This document shows, one piece after another, positions 10,701 to 21,294 of a stretch of 64,000 nucleotides of DNA. A program made the translations under genes and the position numbers. The DNA is from Pohlia nutans. Its lineage: Eukaryota > Streptophyta > Bryopsida > Bryales > Mniaceae. The notes beneath the pieces were generated by a model. The model searched no databases and was not told the DNA's origin. It saw only the letters and a program-made list of their open reading frames with translations. Location: the NCBI GenBank assembly GCA_022496805.1, contig CM040085.1, positions 20,055,811-20,119,810 of the forward strand. The letters are read 5' to 3'. Position 1 is the stretch's first letter, and the number at the start of each line of letters is the position of its first letter.

Positions 10701-13700
10701 GTGGTGTGAGTTACGCGTGGTGCTGAGTTACGCGTGGTGTGAGTAATGCGAGCAACGCCTGTGTGTGAGTATCGCGAGCAACGCGAGTAACGCGTGGATA
10801 TTACAGTGCTTGGGACATTAATGAAGCGAGGAATGCGTGGAAAGTGAGGAATGCGTGGATATTAGGGTGCTGGCCATGCGTGTGGTGGAAGTCATGTTGT
10901 GAGGGAGTCATGCTGTGGTGGCACTAGTACAAAACATAGTGTTTTGCCACCAAGTTTTGCACCAATAAATTGGTGCATTTTAAATGATGCACCAACTTTT
11001 GAATTGTAATTAATTGGTGCTTTTGAACACTCTGTCGTGAAACAGAAAAATAATCCACTTCATTACGTTGATATTACAAATCACGTAATCCTCTTCAATT
11101 TACAAATTTTGAAATATCATTTTTTTGTGAAATTTGAATGCTGTGAAATTTGAATGTTGTGAAATTTGAATGCTGTGAAAAACAATCAGAGCTGCCCGGA
11201 AAATTTTGGCTGCCCGGAAAATTTATGGCTGCCCGAAGCTACCATTACACCTTTGACCCTGCCCTAGTCAACGCCTCGTCATCACGGTCAACCCACAACT
11301 CCACGTCATCACATGTCACCATGAGATTCAAACTCAAGACCTCATGGTTATGTGTGGATTGACTATCACCACTCTCCCAACCCTTTTCTCATGTACAAAA
11401 TGCTTCAAAAATCGATAATATACAATTACCAAAAAAATTCAGCAATTTACATTGTTTGGTAAACTTTTCAAATGGTCATAACTTTTGCAATACAATACAT
11501 TTTTGATCGTTTTTTTTTTTCATGGGTAGGTGTTGTAATGAGGAATCTACTCCAATAAAAAAAATTGCAAAACATTTAAGAGTTTTTCTCTATTCAATTT
11601 AAAGTGACAGCAGTGTTAGAAAAACATGTAGTAATGTTTAAACCTTTATAACTTTTGCAATACAATACATTTTTTATCGTTTTTTTTTTTCATGGGTACG
11701 CATTGTAATGAGGAATGTACTCCAATAAAAAAAAATTAGTAAAACATTTAGGAGTTTTTCTCTATTCAATGTAAAGTGACAGCAGTGTTAGAAAAACATC
11801 TAGTAATTTTAAACCTTCATAACTTTTGCAATACAATACATTTTTTATCGTTTTTTTTTTTCATGGGTAGATGTTGTAAAGTGTTTGATGAGGAGCTCTT
11901 GTATTTTAATAATAAGAGGATGTTTTCTTGAAATTCACGTAAAACATAATTCACGTATTTCTCAAATTCACGTAGAATATAATTTGCGTATTTCTCAAAT
12001 TTACTTAAGTCATAATTCATGAATTTCTTGAAATTTACGTAGGACATAATTCATCTATTTCTTGTGTTATGTGATATTTTTCACTAACTGAAAGATGACG
12101 TGAATATAAATTATCATACTTTGTTGAATCTTTATTATGTATGTTCTTGTAAATAAGAATGTTGTGATAAAATATGCAACATATCCTAAACATAAATTTA
12201 ATACATACATGAATAACGTAGTCTGGAATACATGATAAAAGTTTATTATTTCAACAAGTGCTTCAATTGGCTTTAAAATCCAACAATATACGAATAATAG
12301 ACATCGAATTGTTAAAACTATCAAATCCATGTAAATTTCACGTACAAACATGAATGGAGGTGAGAATTTATTTTTGTCACCAACATTGGTGCTACATAGC
12401 ACCAACATATGAGTTTGGTGTTTTTTGCAAAATTTGATTGGTGGCAAAATGCCATGGTTTGTACAAGTGTGGGAGTCATGTTGTGGTGGGAGTCATGCTG
12501 TGGTGGGAGTCATGCTGTGGTGGAATTCATAATTGTGGTGCGAGTGTGGGCAGTCATACGAGTGTGGGGGTCATGCTTTGACGAAAGGAAGAAGGATGAG
12601 TACATGAATCACGCTGTGGTGCGAGTGTGGGCAGTCACGCTGTGGTGCGAGTGTGGGCAGTCATGCTGTGGGTGCGAGTAACGCGAGTAACGCGTGGTGT
12701 GAGTAACGCAAGTCGTGTGCTGTGAGTAACGCGAGTCATGCGTGTGTGTGAGTATCTCGAGTGAAGTGTGTGTGTGGTTCGAGTAAAGCATGTGTGTGAG
12801 TAACGCGAGCAACGCGTGTGTGCAAGTAACCCGTAACGAGTAACGAGTGGGTGAGTCCTGCGTGAGTGCGAGTGTGGGAGTCCTGCGTGAGTGCATCGCA
12901 TCACACGTCTTCAACTGTGGTCATGGCCCCTCGCGTTACTCGCGTCTCCAAGTGTGGTACTGTCGTTCGAGTAACGCGAGTAATGCGAGTGCGAGTCATA
13001 GGGCTGACCAATGAGTGTGGGAATCACGCGAGTGTGGGACTCAAGCTGTTGTGCGAGTGTGGGAGTCATGCTGTGTGTGGTATGAGTGAGTCAATCTAAC
13101 GGGTGTGCGTGAGTCAATGTAACGCGAGTTTCCAACGCCAGGGCTAGTGGGCACGGGCAGCGCCAGCGGGCAGGGGCATGGTCTTCACACTTAATATTGT
13201 GTAGGGTTTGGTATTTGTGCAACAATCCTAAGATCTTGAGGACTTGGGAACTACATCCGATGTTTGACATACAATTCATCGACAACTAAAGCATGAGAAA
13301 CTCCCATGCTTTTAGTCTATCTGACTCAGGAATCTATGATGATGAAATCCAAAGACAATTCTGTTTCAAACTTTATTTGCGGATATTGGAACCATTCTAT
13401 GGATGGATGGTCGGGTCCACTACTTGGTGACGTAGAAGTTTGGTGTTATTGAAGCTTGAGTATATTCCCCTTGGACATGCAGATTGTTGAGCATTATAGT
13501 GCACATGTTGCTGCAAAAGTCGAGATGACTTTGGAGAAATTACAGATGGTGGCAACAGCTGCAGTGGAGCCGAAGTATAACGTCCGGTGGCTAAAATGGT
13601 GGAATAGTCCATCATTTGTTCGATCGGACCTAACGTTTCCAAAGCCTCCTGCGGGTGAGGACACTCTAAAGAAGTGGATGGACCGTGCTGCATTTTGGGC

Positions 13701-16330
13701 AGGGATAGAGGAGACTACCAATCAAGAGCTAGTTGCTTACCTAGCTCTAGTTGGTGGTGTTGATGCTTCTAAGGTTGTTGATGGCCTCAAAGACTACCTT
13801 GAGAACTGGCAGATTTGTCTTTGGGACAAGGCGTATAACACCCATTTCGTGGGTCCTGATGCGTATACAAAATCCATGAGGTTTGACAAAGTTAAGGAGA
13901 GTGACCTCGTTGTGAAGCGGCTTTGCCTAAGGTTATTTCTCCACCTGTACACAAAAACTTCTAATGGCAGTTGTGCAAGAATTTGAGCATCACAAGATTG
14001 AGCTATGTGAGCAAAGCAAATATCATCAGTGCTGGGAGCAATGGGATGCAAATGGTATGAGGAATGGGAGTGATGAGAGTGATGGCAATATCATCAGAGC
14101 GGCAATATCATCAGAAATGGAAGAATCATCAAAAATGGGCAGTATCATCAGTATCGCAAGTATCATCAGAAATGGGAGTAATGAGAGTGACATGAGTGTT
14201 GACTGTAGTGCTACAATATGAGTCACATCTTCGAGTGTTGCAAGTGTTGCATTATGGTGAGACAGACTATTATGGGCACTAAGGGCAATATCGCTAGTAA
14301 TGCCAGAATCTGAGTATTGCATGAAGCAATCTTTGGTCATTGTGTAGGTACATGAAGCAAGTGCTCCTTAAAGCAGGGGCAATTCGGAAGTTACCACCTT
14401 GTGTACAGGGATGGTGTGATTCTTCCTCACCGACCTACATCTTCTCAAAGACGCAGAAGAGGAACTTCAGTAGAGACCACCTCATGGAATGTTGTTGGTA
14501 CATCGAATGCCCCAAGAGTTTTGTACCTGACTCGGAGGCTGAGCTCAAGAAATCGTTGACTGCTACGGTCGAGCTTTCTGATGAGGACGAAGATGAGGAT
14601 GAGGATACTGATGCTGATGCTGATGAGACTGCTGCCGAGGATACACAGAAGTCGACCGGCAAGAAGAAGCAGGCTCCGAAGACATCAACAGCGACAACAT
14701 CGAAGAAGAAGGCGCCAACAAAGGGTGAGAGCACTGTCACCGAGGTTGCATCGAAGAAAGTCACTACCAAGGGCAAGGCTACATCCACTGTTACTTCTAA
14801 GACCTCTGGTAAGTCTGCTCTAATAAACGACACGGTGATGACTGATGCCCACAGTGAGCCCCTTCCACTCACTCAGAGTCGTGTAAAACAACCGAGTCAT
14901 CCAACCCTTTCACAGCCTGCACCCACTGAGCGTAGTCCGCAAGCCCTTGTCATCAACGCCTCCATTCTTGAGCAGCAACGACATTTTCGTGAGGTTCAAA
15001 AGTTTGCTCTATCATGCTCTCCTTCTCGTTCTTGTAGCTTTCGTGGAGTGCCTTCTATGCGTGGAGCTGCAGACTTGGTGATTGCAGACTTACCAGAGGG
15101 TCTACCGGTGCCAAATGTATCGGTGCCATCATCCGTGGTGCCCACTTGGAATGTGAAGTCTGAGGACTACTTGCAGGAGTTGTTCGAGTTTGCCGATGAG
15201 ATTCTACATGATAGTGGTGCACTGCTGCTTTTCTTTCCGTTTGACAATGGCGAGTTCCTTGAGGATATTGAGACATTTTTTGACTCTTTTGGATTTGCAA
15301 TCTACAAGGAATGGATGGGGGTTAACTATTTGCCCATGAGTTCGGCAAGGGTTCCCAATTCCACAACCAACAGATTTAATATCCTTCTCCTGAAGCGGGT
15401 GTCTCGGCCCGAGGACTCTGTCTTGGAATTCAACCTTTTCCATTCGTGATGTGCCAGAGTTGGTTGCCCATGGTGTAGACGTTGGCCTCAACGACACGTT
15501 GATTAATCACTGCACCAACCCTCTGATGGATGGTGCTCGTCCATGGCGAGGCCCAAGGGAGAAGGATGAATACTTTTTTTCTTGCCTTGTTATGGCTTTG
15601 ACCACGGTTGGGGACATTATCATTGATGTAGCAGTTGGCACTGGTATGAAATATTCTTCTTTGCTTTCCTTGCAAACTATTTGCCTTTGCTTTTTTTGAT
15701 GCTAATGTGTACTTATCCGTTTATGGCGTGGTTCTTTTTAGGGAATTCCATCACTGCTTGCAAGAATACTGGTAGGCATGTTCTGGGCATGGAGAGTGAC
15801 AAGAAGCTGTTCGAGGCTGTTCTAAAGCCCATGATTTCTCTTGCAAAGGCTCCACCAATTCCTCCTGCTCCTGTACTATCTGCAAAGAAGCCAAAGAAGG
15901 CTGCTGCAGTGAAGCGCCGTCGTGTGGAGGACCCTGAGTAAGTAAGTGCAGCTTACTCTTTCTATTCATTTGTAACTTTTATTGTATTTTGATCTTTATG
16001 ATTTCACTTGTATCTGAACTTTTCCTTCTGTTACTGCATTCTAGACTCTATCCAAGCCCGGCTAAGAGTTGGAGACTTCCTTCATATGCGGAAGATGTTG
16101 CACAGTTGCAAGCGTTGCAAGTATCTCCACCTCTTCTGTTAGATCCTCCCCCGAAGTATGACTCTCGTGTTTTAAAACATTTAGATGTTGCTGCAGAAGT
16201 TGATTTTGATCTAAGTGTGTCTCAAACTCAACCCAGTGCTAATGAATTTGAGGAAGGCTCAATGTCGCAATGCACCAACATGGTTAATAATGGTTTGATT
16301 TATGTGGATGATGAGGCGATTAGTGAGTAG
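4717..16330 (+). CDS. ParB-like domain / DNA amino-methyltransferase fusion protein (8 exons, one frameshift)
   Basis: Proposed exons: 4717-4848, 5246-6285, 6393-6582, 6680-6874, 13483-13931, 14348-15643, 15742-15937, 16045-16330. All junctions are GT-AG and the phases agree, giving about 1260 residues if the frame break at about 15436 is ignored. Residues 240-350 resemble a ParB/sulfiredoxin-fold domain, with KIPLCRM, VRPSLRCD and the signature-like VYDGNHRLLAWKE. Residues 743-828 are acidic then Lys-rich. At about 910 DLVIADLP fits methyltransferase motif IV; at about 1094 IIIDVAVGTGN followed by GRHVLGMESD fits motif I. IV before I is the beta-class (permuted) order. KKPKKAAAVKRRR near 1150 is a likely nuclear signal. 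The expected product is an N4-cytosine or N6-adenine DNA methyltransferase acting in the nucleus. Activity is uncertain: DLPE and DVAVGTG deviate from the usual DPPY and DPFxGSG. Confidence 0.7.
6940..10240 (+). repeat. Satellite block with GTCGG-GT-CCGAC units
   Basis: The core GTCGGGTCCGA(C/T) recurs near 6952, 7048, 7430, 7602, 7809, 8012, 8181, 8458, 8596, 8677, 8860, 9130, 9281 and 9562, with variants at 8371 and 8980. It often follows GGGGCAGTGACGAACT and precedes GCTTGA. Spacing is about 85-205 bp, with one gap near 380. Between the cores lie GTGCGAGTGTGGGAGT-type repeats. The core can fold as 5-bp arms around a GT loop. Confidence 0.85.
10240..10760 (+). repeat. Dense 9/18-bp array of GAGTAACGC units
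   Basis: Alternating GTGAGTAAC and GCGAGTAAC units give an 18-bp period, interrupted by GCGTGGT spacers. About twenty copies of GTGAGT occur here. Related, more diverged units extend upstream to about 8200 and reappear at 12690-12850 beyond the CACTA insertion, showing that one array was split by it. Confidence 0.9.
11129..11180. repeat. Short tandem repeat inside the CACTA element
   Basis: Three copies of an 18-bp unit, GTGAAATTTGAATGCT plus two bases, lie near the left end of the element. Confidence 0.8.
11478..11880. repeat. About 170-bp tandem repeat, 2.4 copies, inside the CACTA element
   Basis: Units starting ATAACTTTTGCAATACAATA at 11478, 11648 and 11819 share GATCG/TATCG, a T run, CATGGGTA and GTGACAGCAGTGTTAG. 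The third copy is truncated. It is followed by a shorter ATTCACGTA-type repeat at 11930-12060. Confidence 0.85.
12470..13130 (+). repeat. Continuation of the intronic satellite
   Basis: Beyond the CACTA right end the GTGGGAGTCATGCTGTGG and GAGTAACGCG motifs resume, with more degenerate units to about 13130. A last diverged GTCGGGTCCACT core is at 13410. Confidence 0.75.
14060..14185 (+). repeat. ATCATCAG short repeat in intron 5
   Basis: TATCATCAG/AATCATCA recurs about seven times between exon 5 and exon 6 of the methyltransferase gene. The open frame through it is a by-product of the repeat. Confidence 0.7.
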
Positions 16331-16663
16331 ACCTCAATGATATTGTATTTCCCTACGAGTATATTATATCTCTATTTTGCATAGCCATTGTAATGGCTAG
16401 TTTTATGTTTATCATTTGTACTTTATACTCTTGGTTATATTCTTTGAGCTCATTGTTTTAGCTTACTAGCTTACTTATATGGTGTTTGGTGTTGTTTGGG
16501 CAATGAGTGTATTGGCAATTAGTGTAATAGTGTATCGTATGTATGTTTGGTGTAATCCTGTAATATGTGTATACTCTTTAGTGGAGTAATATTGTTTCAA
16601 TTATGAGATTGTAAAAGATTGTATAAAAAAATTGAACAAATTATCAGGTAGTAATCTAATATG
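16331..16663. other. 3' flank of the methyltransferase gene
   Basis: This is T-rich sequence with TTTATGTTT and TAATATGTG stretches, probably a 3' untranslated region. I see no gene. It ends at the TATG target-site copy (16660-16663) of the large TIR element. Confidence 0.5.
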
Positions 16664-16689
16664 AACACCCATTTCGTTAAAAGTGCACA
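16664..16689 (+). repeat. Left terminal inverted repeat of the large element
   Basis: This is a perfect match to the reverse complement of 35085-35110. It runs directly into a hairpin-forming AAAGTGCAC ... GTGCACTTT. Confidence 0.8.
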
Positions 16690-17577
16690 ATAGCATGTGC
16701 ACTTTATATTTTGGTCAAAATTTGTTCTTGATTGATTGAAACACCTAAAAATACAAGTAAAAATGATTCATAGTTTCTTTTTAATGTTTTTATTTACATT
16801 GAAGTGATGCTGCCATTTCCAATACAACAAGTATGACAAATACTTATTCCAAATTAGAATATTGAAAGAATCAATTAATAAAATCAAATAAAAGGGTTAG
16901 GCATAAGCCTAACCTTTTTTACTTGCAATTGTCAATTAAGTTTTTGACACAGATAAGAATACAAATGAACCTCCTCTAACTTGCAACTTTACAAAATAAT
17001 TACAATAAAATGGTTAGGCATATGCCGAAGTGCCAATCCATCACATGTATCTAGAACTTCTAGTTTGAAAATCAAACATGTACATTTAAAAAAATTGATA
17101 AATAAAATTGAATTTAGAAATCATTGGTACTAAAATCCATACATCAGTAATCTAGATCTGCACTTTGGAAATTGAATTCCATCTTCATTGCATTCAAGTC
17201 TAAAATCTCCTATTCATGAGATTTTCTATAATTGTCTTTTGTATTCTAATATAATATAAAAATTAATGAATATAATATCATAGTTCCTAAATAGTAGAAT
17301 TAAAAAATTTTGACATCCATGATGTTATTCAAGACTTCTATAATCCAATGCTTCACAACATACATGCAATCTAGTCCTTTATTTTCATAAAACATTCCTT
17401 TTTTTACAACCTTTATACAAAAAAAAATTAATACTCAAAAATTCATTTATATTCAAGACACACAATACCAACATATATATAAAGAAAATAACTTCGTAGT
17501 AAAAATACTATAATATCTATAATTTTAGTATCTAAAAACATTTCACTACTACATAAAATCTATCACCAAGTAGTCTC

Positions 17578-18204
17578 TTAAGTTTGAGATTCAGTATTTC
17601 CCAAACCTAAACTAAATGCATCTTTTCCGAATGAAATAAGAGATGATCTATTGATAAACTCTTCAGCAACATTTAACCCAGCTATAACTTCAACGTGAGC
17701 CTGATCATCGAGATCTGTTGCATTTGAAGTTGTTGAAGGACCACCAAACATTTCGCCTGGTCCAATCGATTTAACATATTTGTACGTTTTCCTCCCTTCT
17801 ACATCAATATTTGGGACTTCTTCACGTGTATTCCAACCTTCTCCATCAAACCATAGATCAAACTTTGAAAAATACTTATATCCATCTAAATTGAAACCAT
17901 CACGTTCTGGGTTTGGTGTTGATGCAATTATCTCTTCTTCTTGTGATAAGTTCTCTTCGCTGTCAAAATCTTGAAGCAAACTCTTCCTAGCAACTTGATT
18001 TGTGACAACATTCTTCTTTTTTCCTTGAATATTTGTTGTCTTCATTCTCTTTGGCGTTGGACTCTGGACTTCATCTGCAGACAAAGAATCATCACTGCTT
18101 TCATTGGATGTTTCCGATGAATCAACTTCTCTGTCTTCCCACAATTTCTCCTCTCCGTCTCCAGGTTTAATTCCATCCACTGCCTCTCGTTTCCATCGAC
18201 GCAA
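17578..18204 (-). CDS. Hypothetical acidic protein fragment in the TIR element
   Basis: A frame of 208 codons, rich in Ser/Glu/Asp (SSETSNESSDDSLSADE) with a basic PKRMK patch, ends in ordinary-looking sequence (FSKFDLWFDGEGW, KYVKSIGPGEMFG). The frame stays open upstream through DENIALWLRRWKRE, so the true start or a splice junction may lie near 18270. It could be the C-terminal exon of a transposon protein or a captured host fragment. A short stretch reading GATGTGATTGAGACACAA recurs in the right arm near 34460. I do not recognise the family. Confidence 0.35.
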   Translation of the reverse strand: MRRWKREAVDGIKPGDGEEKLWEDREVDSSETSNESSDDSLSADEVQSPTPKRMKTTNIQGKKKNVVTNQVARKSLLQDFDSEENLSQEEEIIASTPNPERDGFNLDGYKYFSKFDLWFDGEGWNTREEVPNIDVEGRKTYKYVKSIGPGEMFGGPSTTSNATDLDDQAHVEVIAGLNVAEEFINRSSLISFGKDAFSLGLGNTESQT

Positions 18205-18344
18205 CCAAAGTGCAATGTTCTCATCTGATTCATCTCTACAAACACATCCATGTCTAAAGATGATTGTGTCTCAATCACATCATCACGGCAACAGTCACAA
18301 GAAATTCAATCACTTGACTAGACATATCTAAATGTTATGTATGC

Positions 18345-18600
18345 AGTTTTTAAAACTAATTGAAGTGATAGGAGTTAGGTGAATGCCTAACCGTTCCATC
18401 ACTTTGTATTTTAACAAATAATACAAATGGTAGGGGTTAAGCATACGCCTAAACCCAACACTAGGAATTCTAAAATTAATTAAAGTGATGAGGATAAGGC
18501 GTATGCCTAACCCCATCACTTGGTATTTAAAAAATAATTGCAAGTTGTTAAGGGATTAGACATATGCCTAACCCCGCATCACTTAAAATCTTGTTAGTAA
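18345..18600. repeat. Palindrome array, left arm, block 1
   Basis: Four imperfect copies of the palindrome GGTTAGGCATATGCCTAACC are centred near 18380, 18440, 18500 and 18560. They are separated by about 60 bp of TTTTAAAATTAATTGAAGTG-type sequence. Outlying copies are at 16895 and 17011. The block is copied, with substitutions, at 19370-19634. Confidence 0.85.
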
Positions 18601-18659
18601 CTTCGATCAAATAGTTGAATCCGTACTATTATATCCTCTGGCCTATAAGGTAAACGAGT

Positions 18660-18790
18660 GATACATCCACAAAGCGAGATGCTTCACATTAACTCACATT
18701 ATCATCAAAGCCAGTGATATTAACTCACATTAACTCACATTATCATCAAAGCCAGTGATATTAACTCACATTAACTCACATTCCATCTAA
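18660..18790. repeat. TTAACTCACATT tandem repeat
   Basis: A unit of about 50 bp containing TTATCATCAAAGCCAGTGAT and TTAACTCACA is present in slightly more than two copies. Confidence 0.75.
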
Positions 18791-18834
18791 ATGACAGATA
18801 TCGGTAAGTAGAAAATGGAATTCATAATGGTTAC

Positions 18835-18917
18835 CTTTCAATAAGAAGAATGTTCTCTGGCTTCAAGTCACAATGAATAACTTTAGCTTCCAGAAGCAAA
18901 CTTAGGGATTTCAGCAA
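18835..18917 (-). pseudogene. Captured exon of a YAK1/DYRK-like protein kinase
   Basis: On the minus strand an 83-nt segment bounded by TGTGTGCAG and GTAACC reads LLKSLSLLLEAK and then VIHCDLKPENILLIE. The HCDLKPENILL motif is the catalytic loop of the DYRK family, and the preceding ALLxxA-like pattern suits plant YAK1. No other kinase exon is clearly present; a weak ITRLPYRPEDIIVR reading near 18610-18655 could be a degraded neighbour. Intact splice sites on a single exon within a transposon indicate capture of genomic DNA. Confidence 0.7.
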
Positions 18918-18974
18918 CTGCACACAACGAGAACAAAATTCACCATCCCTTCTGATGTCTTAAGAAAATAAACA

Positions 18975-19634
18975 TAAAGGATTAGACATACGCTTAACTC
19001 CCTATCACTACAATTATTTTTGAAAATCCAAATTGTTAAGGGGGTTAGACATATGCCTAATCCTCCATCATTTGTTTTTTTAAATTGATCAAAGTGGTGG
19101 AGGTCAGGCATTTGCCTAACCTTCATCACTTGCAATTTTTAAAATTAATTGAAGTGATAGGAGTTAGGTGAATGCCTAACCGTTCCATCACTTCGTATTT
19201 TAACAAATAATACAAGTGAGATGGGTTAGGCATATGTCTGACCCCCAACACTAAGAATTTAAAAACATAATCAAAGTGATGGGGTAAGGCATATGCCTAA
19301 CCTCATCAATTGGTGTTTTAGAAAATAACTGCAAATGATTGGAGGAATAGGGGTTTGCTTAAATCTTCATCACTTGCAATTTTAAAAACTAATTGAAGTG
19401 ATAGGGGTTAGGCATACGTCTAATCCTTCTATCACTAGGTGTTTTAACAAATAATACAAATGGTAGGGGTTAGGCATACGCCTGAACCCAACACTAGGAA
19501 TTTTAAAATTAATCAAAGTGATGAGGGTAAGGCGTATGCCTAACCCCATCACTTAGTATTTAAAAAATAATTGCAAGTTATTAGGAGATTAGACATATGC
19601 CTAACCCCGCATCACTTAAAATCTTGTTAGTAAC
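18975..19634. repeat. Palindrome array, left arm, block 2
   Basis: About ten further copies of the GTTAGGCATATGCCTAAC palindrome, many flanked by CAAGTGAT/ATCACTTG, occur every 55-65 bp. The last 265 bp (19370-19634) duplicate 18345-18610. Both copies end at TTAGTAACTTCGATCAA before diverging. Confidence 0.85.
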
Positions 19635-20332
19635 TTCGATCAACTTAAACTCAATCCGATCAGCGGGAGCAGCGATAGTCCAGGGGATATAGAAAGTCTG
19701 AGATTTTGGTAAGATGGATCAATCTGTTATTAATGTTGAGTCTGGCCCCCTAGAGTAACATTACGCCTCATGAAGTAACTGAAAGCGTTGTGAAAAAAAA
19801 AAAAAAAAACAAAAAAAAAATATGCAACATGACTAGTCATATTACAAGCTTACAAATTCAAAGAACAAACTACACCAGTTTTATTCGTTATATGCTGCAT
19901 CCATTGAAACAATCTAAATTTTCTCCGAGGATTTCGAAAGACTGAAAGCACACTCGCATATAGAAACTACTACGCAGTCTACAGAAAAATGAAACAGTAC
20001 TTTTTTCAATGATATCCAATGATTCCAAGCCAGAATGCAGCAACAAGTGTAAAAAGGCCTACTAAATTAAGCTAGAGTAGAATTTCACAAAGGCAAAGCC
20101 AAAAGAACTCTCTGCATCAATGATCAAAATTCCACAATTTTACAACGATCAGGAATGTAAAAGGCATCTTGTCTACTAAAATTGGTTCACAATCAAAATG
20201 GAATTTAGACCAGAGGTCGCTTTCAACAATATCAAAGACTCGTGTTTATAAACCCATAATGATTTCTTCAGAGCAAGATATTTATGCAAGATCAAGGCTT
20301 AGGAGTTGGTAGAAAGATTTCAAGAAACTAAC

Positions 20333-20883
<551 letters not shown>

Positions 20884-20939
20884 TCACAAAGCATAGTTGA
20901 ATGCAGACCTGTTCTGCGCCTCTATCTCATCTCCGATTC

Positions 20940-21020
20940 CATTTCAGTACTGCACGATCAGACACTAGCGCTACAGCTCGAAGATCTGCACGATCAGACA
21001 CCAGCGCTAGAGCTCGAAGA
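20940..21020. repeat. 36-bp direct repeat, two copies
   Basis: GCACGATCAGACACTAGCGC and the following AGCTCGAAGATCT are repeated immediately, just left of the outer copia element. Confidence 0.75.
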
Positions 21021-21035
21021 TTTCAAGGAGAAAGC

Positions 21036-21294
21036 TATTGAAGGTAAGAGATGAGAGCACAAGGCACACACACACACACAAGGAATGCGTAGAAAGAGAT
21101 GATCTTTACTCAAAGGCCTTCCACCTTAAGTAGTGTACACTAGGGAGTCACCATGGACAAACCATATGGGATAACTCATCACAAGGACACTCTAGAGATT
21201 AGCCCATGCCTAACCCCTCTTCCCACACACCATTATTTAGCACCCGAACCTCTTTGGCTCCTAGCAATACTACCGTACATCAATTACCTCAATA
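21036..21294 (-). repeat. 3' LTR of outer copia
   Basis: It begins TATTGAAGG and ends CCTCAATA on the plus strand. Inside the element it is preceded by the purine tract AAAGTGGGAG on the minus strand. Confidence 0.93.

Larger units (their letters stand above)
10922..12469. mobile_element. Non-autonomous CACTA (En/Spm-like) transposon
   Basis: The left end reads CACTAGTACAAAACATAG and the right end, reverse-complemented, CACTTGTACAAACCATGG. Both continue into TTTTGCCACCAA. The 3-bp sequence TGG flanks both ends (10919-10921 and 12470-12472), as expected for this superfamily. The 1548-bp interior is AT-rich and has no transposase frame, so it would need a transposase in trans. It is inserted in the intronic satellite. 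Confidence 0.85.
6875..13482 (+). other. Giant satellite-filled intron of the ParB/methyltransferase gene
   Basis: The donor is GAGCAG|GTGAGT at 6875 and the acceptor GGACATGCAG at 13482; both flanking exons are in phase 0. At 6.6 kb it is far longer than the other introns of the gene (about 100-420 bp). It contains degenerate GTGGGAGTCATGCTGTGG-type repeats, GTCGGGTCCGAC repeats, a GAGTAACGC array and a CACTA element. I see no coding sequence inside it; long frames on the minus strand are translations of the repeats. Confidence 0.7.

Noticed and set aside
6940..13130. CRISPR-like array (regular short repeats with spacers)
   Set aside because: Repeat cores vary, the spacing is irregular, there are no cas genes, and the context is a plant intron.
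13964..14221. Plus-strand frame after exon 5 of the methyltransferase gene
   Set aside because: It runs into the ATCATCAG repeat. The CTAAG donor at 13932 joined to the GTGTAG acceptor at 14347 gives a consistent phase and a better protein.
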